A DNA stretch of 64,000 nt from Brettanomyces bruxellensis (GCF_011074885.1 NC_054686.1:124001-188000), one strand, 5' to 3'; positions 9,394 to 20,821 are shown, numbered from the stretch's first letter. A program made the numbers and translations. Notes: generated by a model not told the origin, from the letters alone.

Positions 9394-11907
9394 ATGAGTA
9401 CAATTCTTCGAAATTTAGAAGATTTTCTAGGTAAAGATAGTACCCCTTTGGTTGAAACATCTCTTAATCTCGAACCGAACTTGGTAGATGAGCAAGTTAT
9501 CGTAGCTGATGCAGACCTTGATAAATCGGATGATGAGGATGAACAAATCAGGAATTACAGAGAGCGATTAAAGAGGCACGATCAGATAGAAGATGGACAT
9601 AAAAGAAGGCGCCATAACATAGATATTCATGATCATATGATGGACTCCCAGAACATGCTCCTTCGTGTTCTGTCCATGATTCTCCATGGAAAAAAGGAAT
9701 ATGAGTTACCATGCTCCGTGGCATACATATATAATATATCAGAAAGTTTGCGTCACAACTCTAGTTTTGCTTCCATGATGTATCAAAAGGAAGATGAAAT
9801 TTTTGATACTGAAATTGCTTCGATTTTGAGAGAGAGAAATTCAATGAGGGACAAAGAAGTGATTAAAGAATTTATTAAATCATTTACTGACTGGCTTGCC
9901 ATATTAAGGCGATTGCAAATAGTATTTACAATTTTTGATGAATCCCCAAACTTTAGAACTCACGAAGAAAAAAGGCGAATAATTCCCTTTTGGATTACTA
10001 AATTTGGTAGGGTTGTCCTTGAGCCACTGTTTAATAGTGATTCAGACAGTTCTGACAAGCATTTTATGGAAAATGGCCTTATGAAATGCTTTTTGCAATT
10101 TTTTGTCACAACCTACACGTTTTATGACCCTCCATCTGAACAAATGAACGAAGATTATACTTTGGTGAATGACTTTTTTGATATATTAAAAGTGATTTCC
10201 GATAATACGAAGCATACAAAGCCATTGAATTTAACTTCCTTGTTTAAGCATGCTGCGGCTATGTTTGTTAAAGAGTTTGATAACACGTATGAGGAACCCT
10301 CACAATTTGTTTCACGATTAAAATTTCTTCTATTGAAGCTTCGTGATTTTAAAGATATGATATGCGTTGAGATGCGAATGCATATTGATCCTTTACTGTG
10401 TTCCATATGTAAGGGATGCTTGACTTCGAATTTTGCAAAACAAAACTTCTTGGAAATAATTTTTGAAGACGTTATAGAATTTAGGTTTCAGGTTGAATTT
10501 GTCTATAGTGTACAAGAAAAGTACCGTTTGAATTTGCATGCTTGGGAGTCAACTAAGAGTTTCATTGAAAAAAAGCTTACAATAATGATTATAAGACAGA
10601 AACGCGAAACTAGGACATTAAAGTTATATAGTGCCGGACAAGTTATGGCAGATTTGATAAATTTTAGTAAGAATCTTGAGGATATTCTTGCTAAATATGT
10701 CCGCATGAGTTCAGTTGCTCTGGTCATTCAAAATGTTCTCAAGAGAACGAATTCAGAGAATTTTGTAGCTGAAGCTCTGGCGAGGTATATGCACCATGAA
10801 CTTATAAATGTGTTTAATGCTGCTGAAGAATCTTCTGAAGACAAAGATCTCTCTATTTCCTTAAGGAATAGTGAGGTGGAAAAATTATCATTACATTGTT
10901 CAATGATATTTTCCATGATACCGGGTAAAAGAAATTTAGTTACTGCTATCTATGAAAATATATTAAGGAAGGAATTACTCTATGGAAGCATTATAATGCC
11001 AACGCGATTGAAAAATGACTGTATCGAATTAGTCAGGGAGGAATTTGCAGTGCGGTGCATGGGTGAAAAGTTCAGTCTAAATGTTAATAACAGCTTGCTC
11101 ATCATGATACATGATTTGCAGAAAAGTAATTTGGAGCTTTATAAGTTTGTCAGCCAATCCAAATCACAATTTAAGGCAAATTTTTGCTGCTTAAAAAAGG
11201 AGGATTGGACTAAGGAATTACCCGGGGAATTTGTTCAGTTACCTAATGAATTAACCGATGTGGCCTGCCGATATCAGAAGAGTCTCAATAAGCAAAACTT
11301 TGAGTGGTATTATCAATTACAGAGAGTCACGTTGAATGTTCTTTTTAATGAAAATGATTCACATTCCTTAAAAGAAATTGAATGTTCGAGCTATCAGGCC
11401 GCTATATTTTTGGCATTTCAGAATCGATATGTCATTTCTCTCAAGGAACTTCAGTCAATTACAAAAATGGAATTACAATTTCTTGAAGAAAACTTGAAAT
11501 TGCTCGTTGGAAAAAGGATGTTACTTTGTCATACCAAGAATAAGACGTACGAAATTAATTCGAAGTTCATGTCAGACAAAAAAGTCATCAAACTTCATAA
11601 TTATATTAATAAAAAAAAAAAATTTCAACTAACCAGAACCGGAATAGAAAGAGCCGATTTCGAAATGATGCATATGAGGATCACCTGTTTTATCACTCGG
11701 AAACTTAAAGCGGACAGTCCAATTGAATATCTAAAGCTAGTGGAGGATATTTTACACTACTTGGTAGAATCCAATGTGAATTTTAAACAGATTCTTACCT
11801 GTCACAACACTGATATTCACGCCTTTATCAAGAAGATTCTTGATGAGTTAACGGGAGAAGTTTATATTCGCAGAGTTAATGAAAATTATTATGAGTATAT
11901 TCCATAA
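9394..11907 (+). CDS. Divergent cullin, candidate Rtt101
   Basis: Cullins scaffold RING E3 ubiquitin ligases. This 837-residue protein is weakly conserved but shows cullin landmarks in order: N-terminal helical repeats (AYIYNISESLRH), YENILRKELLYGS (the cullin YxxxLAKRLL segment), ELPGEFVQLPNEL, then WYYQLQRVTLNVLF (the Fxx-FYxxxHxGRKLxW region). A terminal winged helix ends KKILDELTGEVYIRR and YEYIP. An acidic, basic-rich head (residues 30-85) is unusual. The neddylation segment is degenerate: IVRIMK is not recognisable, and the nearest match is MHMRITCFITRKLK. Length is close to S. cerevisiae Rtt101 (842 aa), the divergent cullin of replication-fork repair, and less like Cul3 (744). Cdc53 (815) is less likely given the divergence. 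Cullin identity is firm; Rtt101 is a best guess. Confidence 0.78.
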   Translation: MSTILRNLEDFLGKDSTPLVETSLNLEPNLVDEQVIVADADLDKSDDEDEQIRNYRERLKRHDQIEDGHKRRRHNIDIHDHMMDSQNMLLRVLSMILHGKKEYELPCSVAYIYNISESLRHNSSFASMMYQKEDEIFDTEIASILRERNSMRDKEVIKEFIKSFTDWLAILRRLQIVFTIFDESPNFRTHEEKRRIIPFWITKFGRVVLEPLFNSDSDSSDKHFMENGLMKCFLQFFVTTYTFYDPPSEQMNEDYTLVNDFFDILKVISDNTKHTKPLNLTSLFKHAAAMFVKEFDNTYEEPSQFVSRLKFLLLKLRDFKDMICVEMRMHIDPLLCSICKGCLTSNFAKQNFLEIIFEDVIEFRFQVEFVYSVQEKYRLNLHAWESTKSFIEKKLTIMIIRQKRETRTLKLYSAGQVMADLINFSKNLEDILAKYVRMSSVALVIQNVLKRTNSENFVAEALARYMHHELINVFNAAEESSEDKDLSISLRNSEVEKLSLHCSMIFSMIPGKRNLVTAIYENILRKELLYGSIIMPTRLKNDCIELVREEFAVRCMGEKFSLNVNNSLLIMIHDLQKSNLELYKFVSQSKSQFKANFCCLKKEDWTKELPGEFVQLPNELTDVACRYQKSLNKQNFEWYYQLQRVTLNVLFNENDSHSLKEIECSSYQAAIFLAFQNRYVISLKELQSITKMELQFLEENLKLLVGKRMLLCHTKNKTYEINSKFMSDKKVIKLHNYINKKKKFQLTRTGIERADFEMMHMRITCFITRKLKADSPIEYLKLVEDILHYLVESNVNFKQILTCHNTDIHAFIKKILDELTGEVYIRRVNENYYEYIP

Positions 11908-12528
11908 TAAAATTCATCGCTACGAGTGCAAACAAATGCATGTGAAATCGTTGTCGATGTGTCGATTTTTATTTAAAGAGAAGAATAATTTGAATAATAT
12001 CTGAAATAATTTCAAAATCCGCTGTTAATAAATGCTTGAATAAGTGTATTTGATTAAGAGATCGTGTTGCGCAATTGGAAATATAAAATAGGCATAGGCA
12101 GATTGCGATGAAGTTTTTCATGTATCAAATAATGCCAAACTTTTATTGATGCTATTAAATAGTTGTTAATTAGTAATGTTTAGTGTTTTCAAAGTCAAAA
12201 AGAGAGTGAAACGTAGTAAAAGAGAGAAAGGGGGAAAGCGTAAGAACGATAGACAAAATGGGAAAGTGCACATGCTTCTAATCCTTTATGTTCGGCCTGC
12301 TTTTATTATTACTTCTTTCTTCTGTACGACGTTACAGTGGGCAACCAAAACTTATTTCCATCTGTCGTCTCATTTAAATGAGTTAAGGACACTCATTTTG
12401 CAACTGGCTATTTGACAACTTTACAGACTATGACATGTATATATACTGTAAGACGGCAATTACCTGTTTAGGTTATCTTTACCTGCTTGTGGTCGAACAG
12501 ATCAATCAAAACTAAAATTAAAAAATAA
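11908..12528. other. Intergenic region between the cullin gene and tRNA-Gly
   Basis: About 620 bp of AT-rich sequence with a purine-rich patch at 12195-12250. The 79-codon open frame at 12176-12415 is very basic and has no family features, so I treat it as chance. Confidence 0.5.
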
Positions 12529-12599
12529 TGCGCGAGCCCGGAATCGAACTGGGGGCTCATCGATGGCAACGGTGAATTTTACCACTAAACCACTCGCGC
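12529..12599 (-). tRNA. tRNA-Gly (anticodon GCC)
   Basis: A 71-nt intronless tRNA. The acceptor stem is GCGCGAG paired with CTCGCGC, the discriminator is A, and the A box is TGGTTTAGTGG. The anticodon loop TTGCCAT gives GCC, and the T arm is GTTCGATTC. A T run on the transcribed strand follows the 3' end. It is essentially identical to the copy at 27549-27619, in opposite orientation. Element A is inserted 176 bp upstream of its 5' end. Confidence 0.96.
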
Positions 12600-12774
12600 A
12601 TCTGCGAGTTTTGTAAGGGGTCTGCTTTAGTTTGAACCTAAATTATTTTAGATTATGTAAGTCCAAAGTGATTTGTGTGTTTGTTTTGCAGTGTTGAATC
12701 AAACCACTAAAAGATGAAGTATTGTATGTTGTAAAATAGTGTTTTTAGAATGTTATGATGTAATTTAAGTAAGT

Positions 12775-12779
12775 GCGGA
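12775..12779. repeat. Target-site duplication of element A, left copy
   Basis: GCGGA abuts the 5' LTR here and recurs exactly at 19521-19525 after the 3' LTR. Five base pairs is the size made by Ty1/copia integrases. Confidence 0.95.
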
Positions 12780-13390
12780 TGTCGGACATATGAGAATATT
12801 ACCTAGTATTAGGTAATCTATTATTATATGTCATTAGATTTATTTGTTTTGAGATCTGAACTTATTCTAAAATAACGAAGATTTAGAATAATATCTAATA
12901 GAGACAATCCTGGATAAAATGCACTAACTGTGTATGTTAGGGAATCAGCAGAAAAATAATTATGCGCGATCATAATTCTGTTTCTGAGAATTAAATCTTT
13001 TTTTTTTATTATGTATGATTACCTCACTTTATTTTCCTTTTTATTTTTACTTTACTTTACCTCTTTTTATATAACTTGTTTCTTCTACGAAGGGACGAGA
13101 CCCGATAGCCTATTTTGCAATACAACTAGTTCGACTCCACTTTGATGGTAACAGAGTAAAGGAAGTAAATTCATTTTCTTCTATGGTGATACATACACAA
13201 TTGTTAGAATGTTAAAGGCATTAACATTATCACACAGACCACTTGGTACATTTATATCCACCCACTTAGGTAACCGACCTTACAATTGTCTGAATCTCCC
13301 CGACTGCTAGGTTCTTATTAGTTCTATTAAAGAAGGAGTTTGATAGCTAAAGCCCGGGAGTAACTCATAAGGTCTCTCTTAACTCCGACA
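12780..13390 (+). repeat. Element A 5' LTR
   Basis: 611 bp, bounded by the perfect inverted ends TGTCGGA and TCCGACA. A TATATAA at 13068-13074 is a plausible U3 TATA box. It is nearly identical to 18909-19520 but unlike the element B LTRs except at the termini. Confidence 0.96.
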
Positions 13391-13409
13391 TGGCGTCACA
13401 GACAGGATA
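13391..13409 (+). other. Primer-binding site, element A
   Basis: TGGCGTCACAGACAGGATA starts directly after the LTR and is repeated exactly after the element B 5' LTR (20803-20821). It begins TGG, complementary to a tRNA CCA end. The implied tRNA 3' end (...CCTGTCTGTGACGCCA) looks like a tRNA-Ser, by resemblance to yeast serine tRNAs only. Confidence 0.8.
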
Positions 13410-14523
13410 ACCAATTTGTGTGATTTTTGTGAAGAGGCAGATGTGTATGCCATCTTTTTTTNNTTTGAATTTAGTTGAGAATTCTACGAGAAGGAATTTT
13501 TTTATTATGTCTACTGAATTTCTCTCAAGAAAAATTCTCGCTTGATGAAAATATTTTCAGGTTATGCCTCCTGGGAAAATTTTCTAAGATCCGTTATGAG
13601 TGTTAACAGATTGAGAAATTTGTGTAGATCGCTGATCATATCGATTACATAATCTCATTCATATTATCTTTATCAGCTGGTTTTTAACTGAGCTTCAGAT
13701 ACATTATTTCGATGCCTAAAGATGTTTAATGATTCGTTTACTTTTCAAGTGAAATCATATTTTGCTGCGCGTGAATTGTTGTTATCTCAATTTTGAGTCA
13801 AGGAAGCTGTTCCTACTCGATATTCTTAACGAGATGATCTCATATATATTAATCAGAAATTTGTCAGAAATGGAATTACTACCAAACTCTGCTATTGATG
13901 AATAGAGCTGCTTATGCAAATGGAATTTTGTTCATAGAATACTGCAAGCCCTACTTATTATTCTGGGAACTTACGATTGTGACAAACATTGAATTACATC
14001 AGGATGGTTTAGGAATGTTTTAGATGTTATCAGGCATGATGATTATTAGAAGCCTCTTTAGTGTTTATGTCAACATCATTGACAATGTCATTACATCTAT
14101 AAAATGGTGTAGTTGCTATCACGGGGATACAGATATTTTGGCCCATCTTAGACCCGGTGTCGCTGAATCGATTAAAGGAAATTGTTCAGAATTTGATTGA
14201 AATANAACGACTTAGTTGAATTTAAGAAATGGATCGAAAGAAAAGTCAAGTCTAAACGTAATGCTGCGATTGTTTCGAAGTCGCTTTCCAAGTCAATCTT
14301 TGTGACTTCCAACAAGCAAGGTTATTCCAGCATTTCGAAAAACAAGAAAAGACAAGAGCCGCCGAATAATAACCGTTCGCATGGATCTGATCATCAGAAG
14401 AAGGATCAATCTAACAAAGGCAAGAAGAATGAGAGGAAGGAGAATATGAATAATGTCAAATTGAGCGATGAATCTACTAATATCTCCGAGGTTACAAGTC
14501 CTAGGCAGCGTGCCAATGGATAG
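13410..14523 (+). pseudogene. Degraded gag region of element A
   Basis: This corresponds to the gag region of element B but is about 200 bp shorter and full of stops up to about 14030. From roughly 14050 recognisable Gag sequence appears (VYVNIIDNVITSIKW, then ILAHLRPGVAESIKG). The segment 14206-14523 then carries the LVEFKKWIERKVKS part and a basic, Lys/Asn/Ser-rich tail ending in TAG. No CCHC zinc knuckle is seen, as in Ty1 Gag. The shortened N-terminal part is hard to blame on base-calling alone, so this copy may be non-autonomous. Confidence 0.75.
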
Positions 14524-14528
14524 TTTGA

Positions 14529-17500
14529 ATTACTCCGAGGCATTCGAGGATTTTATTCTTAATTGATAATGGCGCTGCCATTAGTCTCACAGGTCATAGG
14601 GAATGGCTACATGATTACATGCCTTTCCGCAAGGACGATAAAGTTTTCTCTGTTGGTTATGACGATAGTCAAAAGAAATTGGAAGGTTCCGGTAGGATAA
14701 TCTTTAATTACATGGGAAATGTTCTTACACTCTACCTACACTATTATGAGGGTGCTCCTACTATCTTTTCAGAAGACGATATCAACCGTTGCCCTGAATG
14801 CCGAATTCAGACCTACTTTCACGATTTTGGTACCAAATCTCAGACTTATTCAAAGGTTCTCAATGTTGGAGATGAATGTATTCAGTTAGTTCAAGTTAAC
14901 AAGCTATGGTATATACCAGGTGATTTTAATCAGTTTATGATTGGTGGAGGACAATTGCATATAAACAACTTACATCTTAAATTGGCTCATGCTAACCCTA
15001 GGCTAATCAAAAAAGTCTATTAATCATGGGACGATTACTGCTTCGAAGAAGGAAATAAAGGAACTTGATGAATTGCTCAGCAAAGGTTGTGTTGATTGTA
15101 TGGAAGCGAAGGCGAGACGAGCAAATGCTATAGAGGGTTCAAGAGACTATTACTTGCGTCCTATTCCTTTTGATGTTGTTTATTCCGATGTTTGCATTGT
15201 CAAGACGCACACGAGTGTTGGCGAAATGGGTTGCTTTGTTACTTTTAAGGACCAATATACTAAGTATACAACGGTTTTTATGATGAAACACAAGAGTGAT
15301 GTTGCTCGTGCAGTTGATAAATACGTTCGATGGGTATCAAACCAATTTAGCAAGGAAGGATACAGAGTGCATAAAATCTTCTCAGATAAAGGTACTGAAT
15401 ACTTAAATGCTGAATTGAAAACCATATTAGAACGTGAAGGTATTGAACTTCATACTACCTCCGGTTATACATCTGCGTCTAATGGTGTTGCTGAACGCTT
15501 GAACTTAACGATTATGAATGATGCGCGTGCCATGTTGCATTCTGGTAAAGTTTCTCACAATTTTTGGAAGGAAGCTGTGCTATATTCAGTATTTGTCAGG
15601 AACAATCTCGTGAATGATAATATTGGAACCAGTCCGTCACTTAAACTCAAGTTTATGTCTCCCAAAACTAAGGATTTGCATATCTTTGGTGAACTTTGTG
15701 AGGTTACTTACCCTCCGAAATACACACCTAAGCTTGGGGAAAGGGCTGTTCAGGGCATATATCTTGGATGGAGCAATGAAACCTTTGGTTGCCAAGTCTT
15801 CATCCCGAATACGCCAGGAGACACACGTTACGGTACATTTACGGATACACGCCATGTTCAATTTATGAACCCGTCTGTACTTTATACAGACTATTTTCTT
15901 ACACCTCAATCACGCGTGGATGATTCATTGCAGTCACTTTATGATCCAAGAATTGAGATTTTTGCCGATCTATCTGCTGATGATGCATCAAGTGATATTT
16001 CTTCTGAGGTGCCGAGTATTGTTGGATTATCTGAAGGTCAGAATGCGTCATCTATTCCTGTTGACAGAAAGCTCTACGACGATGCTGCTATGCAGACCGA
16101 GCTATCTGAAGATGATGATCATTCGATTGTGACAGAGCCCACATTGCGTGCTGGCAGTCCAATTGTATCCAGTTCAGACGATGACTACGAAAGTGATTCT
16201 GACTGGGTGCCAGATTCAGATGATAATTCAGACATACTGTCTACTACTTCTTCTACGTCTGAGGACTACTCTGATGATATTGAGAGCGCTGCCGACTTAC
16301 GTGAAGTCTCAAACTCAGAGGAACCTCAGACTATCCAAGCATCAGACGAGAAGCCTACAGCGGAAACTACTATGCTTTTCGACTTGGATGCAGGAGATCA
16401 CTCAACTCCTCAACTGCATTACAGGAAGCCAAACTTTAAGAAGCCTGCCAAGGGTACTAAACCCAAGAAAGTTTCATCGAAGCCCGCTCCTAATGCGAAG
16501 CGTTCACCTATGGTTGGTCATGCTGGTAAGATTAAGGGAGCGAAGCATTCAATGCCCCAAGCTCCTAAGGAGAACGTTAAAGCTGAGAGATCTACTGCAA
16601 CTTCTACTGACGACAACCCTGTTGTCGGTGGAAAGGAATCGAACAATCTTGCTACTTCCAGAGTGACAGTTCCTGAAAATATGGAAGCACTGAGCACGTT
16701 AAATCGTCCGTTGCCCGTGGTCGAACCTGAGAAATTTGCAGTTTCTGATTCACCAAGTTTAAATGCTGGTGAAAAGGATTATCAGAGACTAACTGGACAC
16801 AATCACACGGAGTCCAAGCATCATACTACGACCAGGCATCTTAACATCCCTTTACAAGCAGAACATGAAGATGATCGAGCATTACTCAACTCGTCATTGG
16901 ATGGAGAAGTCAATCACTCTAAGTTACCTCAAGTTACTTCACCTCATGATACTTTGGCGGACAAATCCGGATCCTCTGGCCATAAGATATCATTTCAAGT
17001 GATTCCTGCGACTTCTGCTGGTGAAAAAGTGAAGACCGAGAAGGGTTCAAGCCGTTTGAACAAGTCCAAATTCTCTTCCTTAGAGCCTTTTAGGACTGGA
17101 ACTCGTTTATCAAGAAAACATACTTATGATGATCTTGTGAATGGGGACACCCGTTCCTCGGTGCCGTTGATTAACAGCACTCCTGGCGAATCTTCTGCTC
17201 CTGAGCGTACCTATATGGTTGCTCGGAAGAAGCCACGGATTTTTCAAGTGTTGTTAAGCGACATTTATCTCGCAGCTAATCCGAAAGGTTACAAACAAGC
17301 GATGTGCAGCAAGGACGCTGCAAAATGGAAGGCAGCAATTGATGACGAGTAGTTTCACTCTCATCATATACATAACACATGGGATCGCAATCCAATTCTT
17401 ACAGATGATCCGAAAATTTTGAATTGCTGCGTCTCCACAAGTTGGGTTTTTACCGTTAAATCTGATGGTCGACGCAAAGCACGTCTCGTTGCTCGCGGTG

Positions 17501-18908
17501 ATCACCAGAAGGAGAATACATATTCAATTACATTTTCTCCAACTCTTCGACCAGAGATCATGAGAGCGATTTTTGCTCTTATTGCTACTCAGCATTGGTT
17601 TATGGCTCAGTTTGATGTCAAAACTGCTTATCTATACAGTCCTATTGATACCGAATTGTACATTTATCAGCCTCAAGGGTATTCTACCCACACAAGGCAT
17701 GCAAAAGTGCCATCCGGCATGAGGGTGGTCTATAAGCTTAACAAAGCTTTATATGGTCTCAAGCAATCGGGCAATTTGTGGCATAAGGAAATTCAGAAAC
17801 ATTTGGCCAAAATTAATTTTGAAAGTTCCCACCCTTTTCCATCCACCTACATTCATAAGAATCGGAATGGAAAAGTCGATTGCGTTGTTGGTTTATTTGT
17901 GGATGACATTATTGTTGGCGCTTCGAATAAAGCTATACTGGACAAAGTTTACAAACATATATCTGGTAAATATGAGCTTAAAACGATCCAACCTGATAAG
18001 AAGACCAATTTACAGAAGTTTTTGGGGATTGATCTTAAAGGATGGTCGTGTGAAAAAGATTAAGCTATGTCAGTCTGCCTATATCGAAGAATTCGTTGAG
18101 AAGCTTCACCTTACTTTTGCTAGAAGCTGTGCTACTCCGTTAAGTCCAAAATTTCTACTTCGATACTGCGGAACATCCGTTAGAAGCTACTAAGGAGATG
18201 CTTAATAAGGCAGTCAGTGATTTTCGACGCAAAATTGGTTGTTTATTATACGTCGCGGTTATGACAAGGCCTGATATTGCTTATGCTGTTGATTACTTAG
18301 CGCGTTTTTCGACGTATCCTCATCGTCTAGTCGTTGATCAGTTGAAACATGTTTTAAACTACCTCTATCATAGTCGTTTCAAATCTATCATTTATCAACA
18401 CACTTCGGAAACTAAAATGGATCATTTGATTTGCTACTCAGATAGTGACTATGCTCAAGATCCGATTACAAGGAAGTCCATGAACGGATTTCTCATCATG
18501 TTTTCGGATGCACCTCTCTATTGGAAGTGCCAGTATACCCCATTGGTCTGCAAGTCATCTACTGAGGCGGAACTTCAGGCAATTTACCTACTTTCTAATG
18601 AGCTTGAATGGTTTCACCCTCTCATGAAGTTCATGTCCGCTTATCAAGGCGAAGGAAAATATCCTGAACTTTTAGTGGATAACAAATCCGCTGTTGATAC
18701 GATAGTTTATGGTAACTTTTCACCAAAATCAAAGCCATACGCTGTCAGGTAGAAATGTTTAGAAGAACGATTTGAAGAGAAGCGTTTCATTATCAAACAC
18801 GTTAGTACGAAGGACCAGTTAGCTGATATTCTTACTAAACCTATTACTACCAAGGTATTGGGTAAGTTAAGGAGCATGATTATTCAGATGCTACAAATCA
18901 AGGGAGCG
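14529..18908 (+). pseudogene. Element A pol: protease, integrase, reverse transcriptase, RNase H (frame-broken)
   Basis: The protease motif is LIDNGAAISLTG at about 14559-14594; the usual D-S/T-G is D-N-G here. Integrase has an HHCC zinc region (HLKLAHANP ... GCVDCMEAKARR) and the DDE triad (YSDVCIV, FSDKGTEYLN, NGVAERLN) within 15073-15600. A long acidic spacer follows to about 17200. RT spans about 17430-18060 with FDVKTAYLYSP and the active site GLFVDDIIVGA. RNase H (18420-18700) has CYSDSDYAQD, SSTEAELQAI and LLVDNKSAVDTI, and the end is DQLADILTKPI. Breaks are an extra A in the A6 run near 15008, a TAG at 17350, an extra G near 18040, an extra T near 18150, and a TAG at 18750. Most vanish if one base of a short run is dropped. 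Confidence 0.9.
18899..18908 (+). other. Polypurine tract, element A
   Basis: CAAGGGAGCG lies immediately before the 3' LTR, the expected site for plus-strand DNA priming. The identical ten bases precede the element B 3' LTR at 26602-26611. Confidence 0.8.
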
Positions 18909-19520
18909 TGTCGGACATATGAGAATATTACCTAGTATTAGGTAATCTATTATTATATGTCATTAGATTTATTTGTTTTGAGATCTGAACTTATTCTAAA
19001 ATAACGAAGATTTAGAATAATATCTAATAGAGACAATCCTGGATAAAATGCACTAACTGTGTATGTTAGGGAATCAGCAGAAAAATAATTATGCGCGATC
19101 ATAATTCTGTTTCTGAGAATTAAATCTCTTTTTTTTTATTATGTATGATTACCTCACTTTATTTTCCTTTTTATTTTTACTTTACTTTACCTCTTTTTAT
19201 ATAACTTGTTTCTTCTACGAAGGGACGAGACCCGATAGCCTATTTTGCAATACAACTAGTTCGACTCCACTTTGATGGTAACAGAGTAAAGGAAGTAAAT
19301 TCATTTTCTTCTATGGTGATACATACACAATTGTTAGAATGTTAAAGGCATTAACATTATCACACAGACCACTTGGTACATTTATATCCACCCACTTAGG
19401 TAACCGACCTTACAATTGTCTGAATCTCCCCGACTGCTAGGTTCTTATTAGTTCTATTAAAGAAGGAGTTTGATAGCTAAAGCCCGGGAGTAACTCATAA
19501 TGTCTCTCTTAACTCCGACA
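18909..19520 (+). repeat. Element A 3' LTR
   Basis: 612 bp, matching 12780-13390 apart from two visible differences. It has the same TGTCGGA/TCCGACA ends, with TATATAA at 19198-19204. It is followed by the GCGGA target duplication (19521-19525). The last Pol codons of the element appear to run a short way into this LTR. Confidence 0.96.
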
Positions 19521-19525
19521 GCGGA

Positions 19526-20238
19526 AGTAATGTATAATGAAATAATCAACTAGTTTGTATTCACTAGGATATAGATAAAAGCACCCCTTTGTATATGTTT
19601 ATAATTTGAAGTGTTATTATATTTATTTTAATGACTTGTTTTTTTATTTGTTTTGTTTGTTTTTCTTATTTTTATCTTCTTGTTATATTTTCTCTTATTC
19701 TTATCTCTGTTCTTCTTATTCTCTTTTTTCTAAGCTCTTGTTTCTTCTTTCTTATCTTCATCTTGAGTTTTCCAAAAAGGCTAAATACTCATTTAATATT
19801 TTCTCTTTTTTCTGCTTAATAAAATATTTGCATCTCGTCGTCCAAATTTAATAAATAATTCGCTCATGTTGCTTCGCTCATAATATTACGTAACCATTTG
19901 GATAACACGTGACTTTTCCTTGTTCGATCCCTCACAAACTCGTGTAAGGGGTCAAACCAAGCGCATATTGGTTTAAAGCCAGATAAAATATTAATGAATT
20001 CATTTACCTGATTAGGTAACACGGAAAGATATAAATAGTTTCCGAAATAATTTATGAGAAGCGCGAATAAGAAATAAAGCGTACTGAAAGGATAGTGACC
20101 CGAAGGACAATAAGAAAGAGCTACATCGGAACAAGCTGACTAATATTCGTGTGGCGACTGCATATGCAAAACAACAGGTTTTTGCATGATCGCGGGTTAT
20201 GCTGAATTCACATAATGTGATGTTCCCAAACAGGATGG
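19526..20238. other. Spacer between elements A and B
   Basis: About 710 bp of AT-rich sequence. A T/C-rich stretch (19620-19800) produces hydrophobic open frames that look like composition artefacts. No tRNA, LTR fragment or gene was recognised. Confidence 0.5.
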
Positions 20239-20243
20239 ATTCC
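20239..20243. repeat. Target-site duplication of element B, left copy
   Basis: ATTCC precedes the 5' LTR of element B and recurs exactly after its 3' LTR at 27172-27176. Confidence 0.95.
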
Positions 20244-20802
20244 TGTCGGAACCTATGAGTTATAATAATGTTTCATATGTTAATAACGCATAAAGGTTCA
20301 ACTGGTATTTGATTTATAATATGTGAATCAAATTAATGTTCAGACAGATAGAAGAAATAATTCGCGGGGAAATTTTTCCTGTGAAATAAATTTCTCCCTA
20401 ATCTACTTTCGGCTGAGAATGACCTATTCCACTTCTGCGGAAAAATATCTCTTATATGTATGTACTACTTTTTCCTTATATACTATGTGTCTCTTAGAAG
20501 GGACGACGACTTTATTGTGTAATTTGCAATACATATTCATATAAGGAAATCCATCTTGAAGTGATCCTTCAGCTGAAACCAAGAGTAACCTTCGGGTTCT
20601 CGCTGGATTACAAACGTGTTCGTAAGGACCCTATTTTGTTATGGGGGTCATTCTATGCAACAGAAGTCTTTTCTATATCCGAACTATATGGCCAATCCCG
20701 TTCATAACCTTGGGCATCTGCGCGCTCGGTAGTGCTACGGCACAGAGATATGTGAGCAATTAAGTAGATACAAATGTCACACGGGATTTATATACTCTGA
20801 CA
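20244..20802 (+). repeat. Element B 5' LTR
   Basis: 559 bp, starting TGTCGGAACC and ending TCTGACA (six of seven terminal bases are inverted-complementary). It matches 26612-27171. A 73-codon open frame inside is duplicated in both LTRs and is not a gene. Confidence 0.96.
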
Positions 20803-20821
20803 TGGCGTCACAGACAGGATA
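20803..20821 (+). other. Primer-binding site, element B
   Basis: TGGCGTCACAGACAGGATA directly follows the 5' LTR and is identical to the element A site. Both families would therefore use the same primer tRNA, probably a tRNA-Ser (inferred). Confidence 0.8.

Larger units (their letters stand above)
12780..19520 (+). mobile_element. Full-length Ty1/copia LTR retrotransposon A
   Basis: A 6.74-kb element with LTRs of about 611 bp, a primer-binding site, a gag remnant, pol in the order protease-integrase-RT-RNase H, a polypurine tract and a 5-bp target duplication. Domain order places it in Ty1/copia (Pseudoviridae). By eye the LTRs differ at only two places: a T/TC change in the poly-T tract and G versus T near the end. 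Insertion therefore looks recent. The coding region has several single-base frame breaks and two in-frame TAG codons (17350-17352 and 18750-18752). Undetermined bases lie at 13462-13463 and 14205. It inserted upstream of a tRNA-Gly gene, typical of Pol III-targeted yeast elements. Confidence 0.97.

Noticed and set aside
12176..12415. 79-codon open frame after the cullin gene
   Set aside because: Very basic start, no family features, in a purine-rich patch; probably chance.
14495..14505. CCT-AGG-C near the end of element A gag, resembling the Ty1 frameshift heptamer CTT-AGG-C
   Set aside because: First codon differs, the gag-to-pol frame relation does not need just this shift, element B lacks it at the same place, and other +1 breaks nearby look like errors.
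19606..19851. Highly hydrophobic open frames in the A-B spacer
   Set aside because: Produced by a T/C-rich stretch; no start context or family signal.
19880..19980. TTCGATCC and tRNA-like words between the two retroelements
   Set aside because: No cloverleaf pairing could be drawn; not a tRNA or recognisable fossil.
20323..20544. 73-codon open frame repeated at 26691-26891
   Set aside because: Lies wholly inside the element B LTRs; a by-product of the repeat.
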